DNA from: Thermotoga petrophila RKU-1
Lineage (GTDB): Bacteria > Thermotogota > Thermotogae > Thermotogales > Thermotogaceae
Assembly: GCF_000016785.1 (NCBI RefSeq)
Contig: NC_009486.1
Coordinates: 124,001-188,000 of the forward strand
Length of the DNA: 64,000 nucleotides
Direction of reading: 5' to 3'
The first letter of the stretch is position 1. Every line of letters starts with the position of its first letter. The position numbers and the translations under genes are program-made. The notes under the pieces are model-generated. The model did not search any database. It was not told the DNA's origin and was given only the letters and a program-made list of their open reading frames with translations. This document shows, piece by piece, positions 53,721-64,000 of the stretch.

Positions 53721-54925
53721 GACTGAACCAGATTTCAAAGTTTGCTATCGTCAGTGTAGTAGTACTCGTTCTTGCGCTTCTTCTCGGGGGTTCTGCTAAA
53801 ACGAATCTCACCGTAGAAGAAGTGAACAAGGCATTGGAGCCGTTCTTTGATTCGCTTTCTTACATCCTGAACTATTACTACGAAGCGGACAAGCTTGACA
53901 TCAACAAGCTCATAGACCACGCGATAGACGGCCTTGTGAAGGGAACGGGAGACGATTTTTCCTATTATCAGGACCCAGAAACCTACCGTGAAAACCAGAT
54001 AGAAATGAAGGGAGAGTACGGTGGGCTTGGAATAGAAGTGACCTACGATGCGGAACATGGCGCTATAAAGGTAGTGGCTCCTATGTATGGCACTCCCGCC
54101 TGGAGGGCTGGACTCAAAGCGGGTGATCTCATCATAACCATAGACGGCACACCCGTGTCCAAGATGACCTACATGGAAGCCGTGAACAACCTGAGAGGAG
54201 AACCCGGAACCTCTGTCACGATCGAGGTTCTCAGAGACGGTGAAAAACTCACCTTCACCATCGTGAGGGAGAAGATCGAGATAAAGATGGTGCTTTACTC
54301 CTTCATAGAAACGGAAAAAGGAAGTATCGGGTACGTCAGGATCACACGCTTCGGAGAAAAAGCAGATTCCGACATGAAAAACGCTCTGGACAAGATCTTC
54401 GAAAAGGGTGTGAAGGGATTGATAATCGATGTGAGGGACAACCCCGGTGGATACCTCGATGTCGCTCTCAAGATCGTCAGCATGTTCGTCGACAAAGGTG
54501 TGATTCTGAAGGTCAGAAACGGATTCGGAGAAGAAGACGTCTACGAATCCTATGGAAACAGCTATCCGAACGTACCGATAGTACTTCTGGTGAACGAAGG
54601 ATCGGCCTCGGCATCCGAGATACTGACGGGAGCGCTCAAAGACCTCGGCATTGCAACCGTTGTTGGGAGAAAAACCTTCGGTAAAGGTTCAGTCCAGACA
54701 GGTTTCCCACTGAGCAACGGTGGTGTTCTCTTTCTCACAACGGCTCACTACCTGACACCATCTGGAAAGGACATTCACAAGATCGGAATAGAGCCCGATG
54801 TCCTGGTAGAAGAAAGCGTTGAGGAGGAACTCCATGCAGAAACCAGAGAACAGATAGAAGTAGATCCAGAAAAGGATCCATTCGTGAAAAAGGGCCTCGA
54901 GGTGTTACTCGAGAAAATAAAATGA
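53717..54925 (+). CDS. ctpA: Carboxy-terminal processing peptidase (S41)
   Basis: About 402 residues from the ATG at 53717 behind GGGAGGAAACAG. One N-terminal membrane segment (FAIVSVVVLVLALLLGG), a PDZ domain (GGLGIEV...AWRAGLKAGDLIITIDG) and the S41 domain: RDNPGG, the catalytic serine in NEGSASASE and the lysine in FGKGSVQ. Envelope protease acting outside the membrane. Overlaps both neighbours. Confidence 0.95.
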   Translation: MRLNQISKFAIVSVVVLVLALLLGGSAKTNLTVEEVNKALEPFFDSLSYILNYYYEADKLDINKLIDHAIDGLVKGTGDDFSYYQDPETYRENQIEMKGEYGGLGIEVTYDAEHGAIKVVAPMYGTPAWRAGLKAGDLIITIDGTPVSKMTYMEAVNNLRGEPGTSVTIEVLRDGEKLTFTIVREKIEIKMVLYSFIETEKGSIGYVRITRFGEKADSDMKNALDKIFEKGVKGLIIDVRDNPGGYLDVALKIVSMFVDKGVILKVRNGFGEEDVYESYGNSYPNVPIVLLVNEGSASASEILTGALKDLGIATVVGRKTFGKGSVQTGFPLSNGGVLFLTTAHYLTPSGKDIHKIGIEPDVLVEESVEEELHAETREQIEVDPEKDPFVKKGLEVLLEKIK

Positions 54926-55308
54926 CGAGAAACGGATTTCTCTTCATCCTGTTTGTGGTAACTCTGGCTTTACTGATTGTAGACGTATCTTTCAAGAACG
55001 AAAGGAAGAGAATCGAGAGACTTCCTTCCTTTGATGTTGTCGTTGAAACACCCTTCAAAGAAACCGTTGAAGAGATGAAGATAGAACTCAACCGATCGAT
55101 CCTGGTGAGCGAGGTTTTGAAGGAAGTGGAGAAAGCCGAGTACTATCCGGAGTGGAAGGCTTTTGTTTTCAGGAGCAGAGCAGACTTTGAAAAGGCGATC
55201 AACGTGGTGAAAAGAGAGACGGGTGAGAGACTGTCCATCAAGACCACAGAAGATGGTGTAGAATACTTCTTTTCCAGCGGGATGTACTTCATTTTGAAGG
55301 TGAAATGA
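54922..55308 (+). CDS. Small membrane-anchored protein (DUF4894-like)
   Basis: 128 residues, one N-terminal membrane segment (FLFILFVVTLALLIVDV) and a soluble remainder on the outside. I only weakly associate it with DUF4894, a Thermotogales family. Overlaps ctpA by four bases and the next gene by four, so it is part of the envelope-related block. Confidence 0.65.
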   Translation: MTRNGFLFILFVVTLALLIVDVSFKNERKRIERLPSFDVVVETPFKETVEEMKIELNRSILVSEVLKEVEKAEYYPEWKAFVFRSRADFEKAINVVKRETGERLSIKTTEDGVEYFFSSGMYFILKVK

Positions 55309-55733
55309 TGCTGAACCTGATAAATCTGGACGATTCAGGGAAGAAGTACTCTTTTCTGGTGCCGATTCTGGTGTTCTTTGTGAACACTGTCGTTTTTTGG
55401 AACGATATAGCGATGGTGTACAACTCGCTCAGGATTCTCCTGAAGATTTTCGAGGATTTCTTTTTGTTTTTTCTCTATTCTCTCTCGATATCCGGGCTCT
55501 ACAAAACGATAACGAACAGAGCACCAGCAGAGATGATGTGGGCACTTTCTCCATACGTTTTCTTACCCCTTCTTTCTGCGTTTCTGGATGTTCGAATTTC
55601 TCTTCTGATTCTCTTTTTCATTTCTTTACTCCTTTTAAGGAAACTGGAACTGAAAAATCTGATTTTTATTTCACTTGCGAGAGCATCTGCGCTTTGCCTT
55701 TTCATATGGAAGATCTCCTCATGGATGAGGTGA
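55305..55733 (+). CDS. Unrecognised integral membrane protein
   Basis: 142 residues with four to five hydrophobic segments (FLVPILVFFVNTVVFW, FFLFFLYSLSISGLY, YVFLPLLSAFL, LLILFFISLLLL). No motif recognised. Two ATG codons at the start; the gene overlaps the one before by four bases and lies six bases ahead of the lipid glycosyltransferase gene. Confidence 0.7.
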   Translation: MMLNLINLDDSGKKYSFLVPILVFFVNTVVFWNDIAMVYNSLRILLKIFEDFFLFFLYSLSISGLYKTITNRAPAEMMWALSPYVFLPLLSAFLDVRISLLILFFISLLLLRKLELKNLIFISLARASALCLFIWKISSWMR

Positions 55734-55739
55734 GGGAAG

Positions 55740-56960
55740 ATGAACATAGCGATGTTCAGCGATACCTACGCTCCTCAAATAAACGGCGTGGCAACGTCGA
55801 TAAGGGTGTACAAAAAGAAACTGACGGAACGTGGTCACAAGGTTGTGGTGGTGGCTCCTTCCGCCCCCGAGGAAGAAAAGGATGTATTCGTTGTGAGGAG
55901 CATTCCCTTTCCCTTCGAGCCGCAACACAGAATCTCCATCGCTTCTACAAAAAATATTCTGGAGTTCATGAGAGAAAACAACGTCCAGATAATACACAGC
56001 CACTCTCCCTTTTTCATAGGGTTTAAAGCGTTGAGGGTTCAGGAGGAAATGGGATTGCCACACGTTCACACGTATCACACACTACTGCCCGAATACAGAC
56101 ACTACATCCCAAAACCCTTCACTCCTCCCAAAAGATTGGTGGAACACTTCAGCGCGTGGTTCTGCAATATGACAAACGTGGTGATCGCTCCCACAGAAGA
56201 CATAAAAAGAGAACTCGAAAGCTACGGCGTGAAAAGACCCATTGAAGTGTTACCCACCGGTATAGAAGTGGAGAAATTCGAAGTAGAAGCACCTGAAGAA
56301 TTGAAAAGAAAATGGAATCCTGAGGGAAAGAAAGTGGTTCTCTACGCCGGAAGAATAGCTAAAGAGAAGAATCTGGATTTTCTTCTGAGAGTTTTCGAGA
56401 GTTTGAACGCACCGGGCATCGCCTTCATTATGGTAGGAGACGGTCCTGAAAGAGAGGAAGTGGAGGAATTCGCGAAGGAGAAAGGACTCGATTTGAAGAT
56501 CACAGGATTCGTACCTCACGACGAAATTCCCCTCTATTACAAACTCGGAGATGTCTTTGTTTTTGCTTCGAAAACGGAAACGCAGGGACTGGTGCTCCTG
56601 GAGGCCTTGGCTTCTGGTCTTCCCGTGGTGGTTCTGAAGTGGAAAGGGGTTAAAGATGTTTTGAAAAATTGCGAAGCAGCGGTTCTCATAGAAGAAGAAA
56701 ATGAAAGACTCTTCGCCGAAGAGATAAAACACATTCTGGAAAACGATCGACTCAGAGAAGAGCTCTCAACAAAGGGGAGAGAATTCGTCAGAAAGGAATG
56801 GTCCGTTGATCGATTCGTTCAAAGGCTTGAAGAGATATACACGAGAGCAATAGAAGAAGGTCCTGTTGAAATAAACACATCTCTCATGATAAAGGAATTC
56901 GTCAAGTTCGAAAAATTGAAAGAGTTCTTCTCAAAGATCGAAGACAGAATCTGGAGGTGA
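55740..56960 (+). CDS. GT4 glycosyltransferase, diacylglycerol glucosyltransferase-like
   Basis: 406 residues, GT-B fold. MNIAMFSDTYAPQINGVATSI and HSHSPFFIGFKAL at the N-terminus, VLPTGIEVEKFE, VVLYAGRIAKEKNL, and FASKTETQGLVLLEALASGLPVV (the EX7E-type motif). This pattern is that of 1,2-diacylglycerol 3-glucosyltransferases; T. maritima has such an enzyme at this place, as I recall. It would make membrane glycolipids at the inner face of the membrane. Confidence 0.88.
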   Translation: MNIAMFSDTYAPQINGVATSIRVYKKKLTERGHKVVVVAPSAPEEEKDVFVVRSIPFPFEPQHRISIASTKNILEFMRENNVQIIHSHSPFFIGFKALRVQEEMGLPHVHTYHTLLPEYRHYIPKPFTPPKRLVEHFSAWFCNMTNVVIAPTEDIKRELESYGVKRPIEVLPTGIEVEKFEVEAPEELKRKWNPEGKKVVLYAGRIAKEKNLDFLLRVFESLNAPGIAFIMVGDGPEREEVEEFAKEKGLDLKITGFVPHDEIPLYYKLGDVFVFASKTETQGLVLLEALASGLPVVVLKWKGVKDVLKNCEAAVLIEEENERLFAEEIKHILENDRLREELSTKGREFVRKEWSVDRFVQRLEEIYTRAIEEGPVEINTSLMIKEFVKFEKLKEFFSKIEDRIWR

Positions 56961-56965
56961 TCTTC

Positions 56966-57609
56966 TTGTTTCCGTTTCATCTGTTCCTTGGGCACGTCGT
57001 AGCGGACCACGGTTTCACGAACAACGCGAAGATAAGAGAGTACAAGGGCTGGAAATTAATCGGGCACATGATCTGGTCGGTCTTTGCCATCCTTGCATTC
57101 ACATTCGACGTCATCTTTCAGTCCACCACTGGTGTGGTTGTCTTCTTGGTCTCTGTGGTGGTGCATCTCACGGGAGATCTCCTGAGAGTCTATCTTCACC
57201 GGAAGGGAAAGAAGCGTTTGATAGATCTTCTGGAAGTCGCCCTTCTTGTGATTTTTCTCGTACTGAACGCCGCGGTGAAAGATCTCTTCAAAGGATCGTA
57301 CCTGACAGCGGAGTTCGTTTTCTATCTGCTTGGGATGAACGCGGTATCCGTTGCCGTGACGTACGTCTTCAGGAACTTCGTCCCGGGAGATCCAAAGATA
57401 TCCGATATCGAAGGAATTTCTGAAAGACTGGCCTTCTTTGTGTTCCTCCTCGCTGGTAAGGATCTCTTCGCTTTCCTTTCCCTCGCCCTTGGTTTTCTAT
57501 ACCGGCTTTGGAAGTTCAGAAAGCCCGATGTGAGGTGGTGGATGAGTCCAGTTCTTGGAGTTCTGATCTCCGCTCTCTGGAACTGGATGATGTACGGGAG
57601 GATCTTCTG

Positions 57610-57610
<1 letters not shown>
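56966..57610 (+). CDS. DUF3307 membrane protein
   Basis: About 214 residues from the TTG at 56966 (eight bases after GGAGG); the GTG at 56957 overlaps the ribosome site itself. Six or so hydrophobic segments and the conserved FPFHLFLGHVVADHGFTN with HLTGDLLRVYLH, typical of DUF3307. Function unknown. Confidence 0.82.
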
Positions 57611-60641
<3,031 letters not shown>

Positions 60642-60645
<4 letters not shown>

Positions 60646-61487
60646 GCGTGAAGTGTTTCTTTGAGAGTGAAGAATTCGAGAAAGCTGTTGAAAAAATAGA
60701 TCGACTCTACGAAAAGGTTGATTCAATGGAGGAGGCAGAAATAGCTTTTTTGAAAGAAAAAAAGCCTTTTCAGGGAGTAGCTGTGGTAAAAGAAGAAACG
60801 TACACCGTTTACAAAGCTGGAAAGAAACTTGTAGAATTCGAAGATCCGGAAAAAGCCACATCGATGGCGTATGCTCTCGCAGGAGAGAAGTTGCTCTCTG
60901 GAAACTGGGTGAGAAGGATGGTCAGCGGTCTCCTTCAGGCGATGATAGTTCTCATGGAGATAGAAGACGAAAACGGCTGGAGTCACTCTCAGAGAGTTGC
61001 AAGACTCGCAGAACGTGTGGGAAAGAAACTGGGCTTATCGGAAGAGAAACTCTCTCTGTTGAGAGAATACGCCATGTTACACGATGTGGGAAAGATCGGA
61101 ATAGAGCAACTCATGCTTTACACTCCAACCCGGATTAGAATTTTCGAGCAATATCCCCAAGATCACACCATCATGGGGTCTGTTTTTCTCGCGTCTTTAG
61201 AGGTTTTGTGGGATGTCGTTCCGATAGTGAGACACCACCACGAAAACTGGGACGGCACAGGGTACCCTGATGGGCTCAAAGGTGAAGAGATCCCACTTGA
61301 AGCGCGAATAATAAGCGTGTGTGATTACTACGACGTTCTCACCAATTTTGTTTCGTCGGAATGGGAAGGGAGAACCAAAACACACGAAGAGGCACTGGAA
61401 ATCATAAAGAAAGAGGCTGGGAAAAAATTCGATCCAAAAGTGGTTGAAGCTTTTCTTGAAATCTTCTCAGACGAGGCTGTCGAGTAA
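60642..61487 (+). CDS. HD-GYP domain phosphodiesterase-like protein
   Basis: 281 residues. About 1-100 is an N-terminal region without clear family. The HD-GYP domain follows with [43 protein letters not shown] (the GYP motif) and VCDYYDVLT. Members hydrolyse cyclic di-GMP or related signals. Last gene of the 13-gene run; its 3' end overlaps the convergent gene by 21 bases. Confidence 0.92.
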
Positions 61488-61952
61488 GACACCAACGAGG
61501 AGTTCTGGTGCTCTGAGACTCGCTTTGAGGATGTTGAGGGCGAGTTTCAATCTTTCCAGATCTTCTTTGAGTCTTTCTCTTTCGAGCGGATCTGTTTCTG
61601 TTTTCAGTCGTCTTTCAAGCTCGAGTATTTTTCTTTCGATCTCCTGCTGTTTGTTTTGAAGTTCCGATCCGAGGGAGTGAGTTCTTTCGCTGCTTTTAGT
61701 TCCTGGTGTATAGATGAAAACCTGTGTTCTTCCCGCAACGGCCGCAAGGAATGAACCTCTCTTTCTGAGATCGAGAGCTATGTTGCTGTAAATGATCGCC
61801 CCGCCCTCTCTGAGGGCTTCTTTTTTGAAGTAGATCAAGTTGGATATTTCCTGAGAAAGAACCCTTAATATACTGCGACTCGCGGGAGCGGAATGTGGAA
61901 TACCGGGTTCTCCGGGATCCAGTTTGTATCCAAGAATGGGGTTTGAGATCAT
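61467..61952 (-). CDS. Unrecognised coiled-coil protein
   Basis: 161 residues. The middle to C-terminal part (about 90-140; ELQNKQQEIERKILELERRLKTE) is a strong coiled coil with a charged heptad pattern. The N-terminal half has PGEPGIPHSAPASRSILRVLSQ and no signal peptide. No family recognised. Starts 11 bases downstream of the metallophosphoesterase stop and may be co-transcribed with it. Confidence 0.72.
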   Translation of the reverse strand: MISNPILGYKLDPGEPGIPHSAPASRSILRVLSQEISNLIYFKKEALREGGAIIYSNIALDLRKRGSFLAAVAGRTQVFIYTPGTKSSERTHSLGSELQNKQQEIERKILELERRLKTETDPLERERLKEDLERLKLALNILKASLRAPELLVGVLLDSLV

Positions 61953-61963
61953 AAATCTCCCCC

Positions 61964-63136
61964 CTAAATTTTCCCGAGAACATTCATGATAGATGCCTTC
62001 ACTTCAACGTTTTTCCCTGAGAAATCCATTACGATCTTTGGAAGCTCCGCTTTTCGGTGGAAACCGTGCTTCTTTCTGATACCGATCTTCTCGAGAACGG
62101 GCCTCCAGCTACCACAGTTCACGTACAGCTTTTTACCCTGAGGCGTTGGAACTATTCGGTAAGCGAAATGATGAACGTGTCCCATCACAAGTATATCAAT
62201 TTCCTCTACTTCATGTAAATCTCCGGGGTAACCCGTCATGAACCTTTTCCAGCGATGGCTTCCTTTCAATATAGATTTTGCCCATTTCTGAAGGTAGTCA
62301 ACTCTTCTCAACTTTCTGAGTGTGTATATACTCCTTACGAGTACCTTACCCAGCTCCATACCACCGAACCTGTTCACAAACACCTTGGAAAGCCAGTGTG
62401 TTCTTGGGAAATTGTTCTTCATCCATTTTTTGGCTTCTTTCGTCTTCAACATACTGAGAAAACTCTTCAGCCAGAGTTCAACCAGATCGACACTGAGATC
62501 GTAGATTTCCGTCACGTAGTCGAACCAGTGAAAAACGTCGAGCAAAGGCCTCACGTTGTCGTAATCTCGAATGATGTCCTCAGGAGCGAAGTTAACCACC
62601 TGACTGTCGAAATTTATCATCATGTATCTGGCTATGTAGTCTCCAAGAGGTGGTATTACCTTTTTGGTTTTCCTGTCCACGGTGAAACGGTTTATAACAT
62701 CGAACTGGTTTCCGTGGAGAACGAGGAGTTTACTGTGAGGATCGTAGTAGTATGGAAGTATCTCGAACTTTTCAAAGCGATTCTTCAAGGTATTCTGGAG
62801 TTTTTTGTTTTTGAGAATATGATAGTCGTGATTTCCCACCACGTAATACACGTTGTGTCGTCTGGAAAACTTCTTGAGAGTCTCGAAGACTTCAGAGTGC
62901 TTTTTCTCGATTTCGTCGATCACCGTCTCATCGAGTTTTTCCACAACCTCATCGAAAGAGACGAGTCCAATTTCCCTCACCGCGTGACTTTCGAGTATTT
63001 CAAATCCATCGCCAACGATGAAGAGTTCAACGTCTTCAGTTTGAGATATGTCTTCGATGAAATTCACAAGCTCTTTATCGAAGAAAAAATCGTCTTTCGC
63101 TGAACCATCTCCTATGTGAAGATCGCTGATGAACAC
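61964..63136 (-). CDS. Calcineurin-like metallophosphoesterase
   Basis: 390 residues. The five motifs are present in order: ISDLHIGD (GTG start directly ahead), VGDGFE, VGNHDYH, LHGNQFD and MGHVHHF. It resembles the UDP-2,3-diacylglucosamine hydrolase type but is longer, with a helical insert of about 110 residues between the fourth and fifth motifs. Substrate unknown. The GTG lies right behind GAGG, so the true start may be slightly different. Confidence 0.85.
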   Translation of the reverse strand: MFISDLHIGDGSAKDDFFFDKELVNFIEDISQTEDVELFIVGDGFEILESHAVREIGLVSFDEVVEKLDETVIDEIEKKHSEVFETLKKFSRRHNVYYVVGNHDYHILKNKKLQNTLKNRFEKFEILPYYYDPHSKLLVLHGNQFDVINRFTVDRKTKKVIPPLGDYIARYMMINFDSQVVNFAPEDIIRDYDNVRPLLDVFHWFDYVTEIYDLSVDLVELWLKSFLSMLKTKEAKKWMKNNFPRTHWLSKVFVNRFGGMELGKVLVRSIYTLRKLRRVDYLQKWAKSILKGSHRWKRFMTGYPGDLHEVEEIDILVMGHVHHFAYRIVPTPQGKKLYVNCGSWRPVLEKIGIRKKHGFHRKAELPKIVMDFSGKNVEVKASIMNVLGKI

Positions 63137-63141
63137 CCTCT

Positions 63142-63978
63142 TTATTTTTTATCACCCCACTGTTCAAAAAACTTTCCGATTCTCATAACCAGAGCCGGTG
63201 CCTGAAGTTTCGCTTTCTCACCTTTTGGTACGATGAACGTTTCAAATGGTAAAACTCGTCTGTTGTCCAGTACACCGTTTTCGAGAATCACAATCGCGCA
63301 GAATCCTTTCAATTCTCCCTCTCTCAGTTTCTCTATCTTGAAGTATTCGCACTCAAAGTCTTTAAAGTTCTTCTCTATCAAATCTTCGACTTTCCTTTTT
63401 TTCATCACTTTGAAAGCCTTCTCTATGTGGAGCTCCCTGCCACGTCCCCAGTCGTAAACCCTGTAGGTGAGGTCGGACGCCTGCTGTACCTCCACGAGAA
63501 GCCCACCGGGTCCAAGGGCGTGAACCGTTCCAGCGGGTAAAAAAACGAAATTTCCAGGTTCTATCTCCACCTTCTTCAACGCTTCATTCCAACTGTTGTC
63601 TTCAAGTGCCTTCCTGATCTTCTCCGGATCTTCTCCTATGGCGATCTGACCTTTTTCTACGAAATACCACGCTTCTGTTTTACCCCAGGGTTCACTCTCC
63701 AGTTCCCGAGCCTCCTCATCGTTTGGATGAACCTGAACAGAAAGCCAGTCCTCAGCAGAAATGAGTTTCACGAGGAGTGGAAAGCGTGGCAATTTCTTTC
63801 CAATGAGCTTCTCCATATCCTCGTTGAGATCGAGGCCATTTTCCGCCTCCGTAATGAAAAGTGGATGCCCGGACAAAAGCCATACTTCTCCTATTCTCTC
63901 ATCTGAACCGAATATCTTGCCAAGACGATAACTACCCCATATCTGCTCTCGCAACTTTGGAAAGACCTTTATCGTCAT
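63142..63978 (-). CDS. manA: Mannose-6-phosphate isomerase (type I-like)
   Basis: 278 residues, cupin fold. Zinc-site motifs LSVQVHPND and Glu/His in GKTEAWYF and PAGTVHALG; RVYDWGRGRELH near the end of the core. Interconverts fructose 6-phosphate and mannose 6-phosphate, feeding glycan precursors or mannose use. AGGAGGG seven bases before the ATG. The next gene (metallophosphoesterase) begins five bases after its stop. Confidence 0.93.
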   Translation of the reverse strand: MTIKVFPKLREQIWGSYRLGKIFGSDERIGEVWLLSGHPLFITEAENGLDLNEDMEKLIGKKLPRFPLLVKLISAEDWLSVQVHPNDEEARELESEPWGKTEAWYFVEKGQIAIGEDPEKIRKALEDNSWNEALKKVEIEPGNFVFLPAGTVHALGPGGLLVEVQQASDLTYRVYDWGRGRELHIEKAFKVMKKRKVEDLIEKNFKDFECEYFKIEKLREGELKGFCAIVILENGVLDNRRVLPFETFIVPKGEKAKLQAPALVMRIGKFFEQWGDKK

Positions 63979-64000
63979 TCTGAATACCCTCCTACTCTTA

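Overview
The window reads as chromosomal DNA of a hyperthermophilic bacterium of the genus Thermotoga, very close to T. maritima but probably not strain MSB8. Evidence: the encapsulin and its ferritin-like cargo, the ThiD-ThiN fusion, the GH13 maltosyltransferase, the flagellin, the GH4 glycosidase and the gene order match what I remember of T. maritima. Genes are packed with 1-4 base overlaps, and GTG and TTG starts are common. This assignment is from memory, not from a search.

Layout. 1-3150 (+): end of fabF, then fabZ, fabK, bioY, fabD, a fatty-acid operon carrying a biotin-uptake gene. 3128-4821 (-): comB-like and DUF1611 genes. 4871-5683 (+): a PfkB-type kinase. 5600-14313 (-): a TPP-riboswitch operon (thi4, thiC, TIM-barrel gene, thiDN) running on without a visible break into queF, a YhhQ transporter and an ABC-2 exporter whose ATPase and permease are split by a lone tnpB element (7021-8393). 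14417-15573 (+): encapsulin cargo and shell. 15605-18109 (-): an unrecognised 171-residue gene preceded by a short leader ORF and an attenuator-like hairpin, a GH130-like gene, a 71-residue gene with a sigma-28-type promoter, and a peroxiredoxin. 18173-21195 (+): a Mut7-C protein and a secreted-protein gene interrupted by an IS200/IS605 element (tnpA and tnpB). 21215-25595 (-): infB, L7Ae-like, DUF2905, ricT, holB. 25656-29652 (+): radical SAM protein, phosphohexomutase, rbgA. 29615-31528 (-): maltosyltransferase. 31651-33881 (+): YtrA-type regulator, ABC exporter, YbjQ-like protein. 33903-38089 (-): rpsB with a structured leader, MFS transporter, glycosyltransferase, LbH acyltransferase. 38249-45238 (+): flagellin with a sigma-28 promoter, then two very large modular glycosyltransferases. 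45350-48288 (+): flavodiiron protein, NAD(P)H:rubredoxin-type reductase, UbiE-like methyltransferase. 48378-49793 (+): GH4 glycosidase. tRNA-Gln on the minus strand. 49962-61487 (+): thirteen almost continuously overlapping genes from a uridine-kinase-like protein through trmI, ctpA, a lipid glycosyltransferase, coaD and thrS to an HD-GYP protein. 61467-63978 (-): coiled-coil protein, metallophosphoesterase, manA.

How it works together. The gene set fits an anaerobic, sugar-fermenting, flagellated thermophile: an oxygen and peroxide defence group (flavodiiron protein, its likely reductase, peroxiredoxin, iron-storing encapsulin), carbohydrate enzymes (GH4, GH13, GH130-like, phosphohexomutase, mannose-6-phosphate isomerase), and flagellin surrounded by sugar-transfer enzymes. 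The most unusual signals are: (1) a second sigma-28-type promoter driving an uncharacterised cluster that includes a GH130-like enzyme; (2) inside that cluster, a 33-codon ORF whose sequence can pair with the 5' arm of the next terminator, a possible attenuation switch not visible as an annotated gene; (3) two IS elements sitting after the same hexamer AAATTG, where removing them in silico rebuilds coherent genes; (4) a 991-residue TPR/GT4/methyltransferase/GT2 polypeptide next to flagellin. No CRISPR array, rRNA or prophage was seen, and no gene-free stretch exceeds 300 bases.
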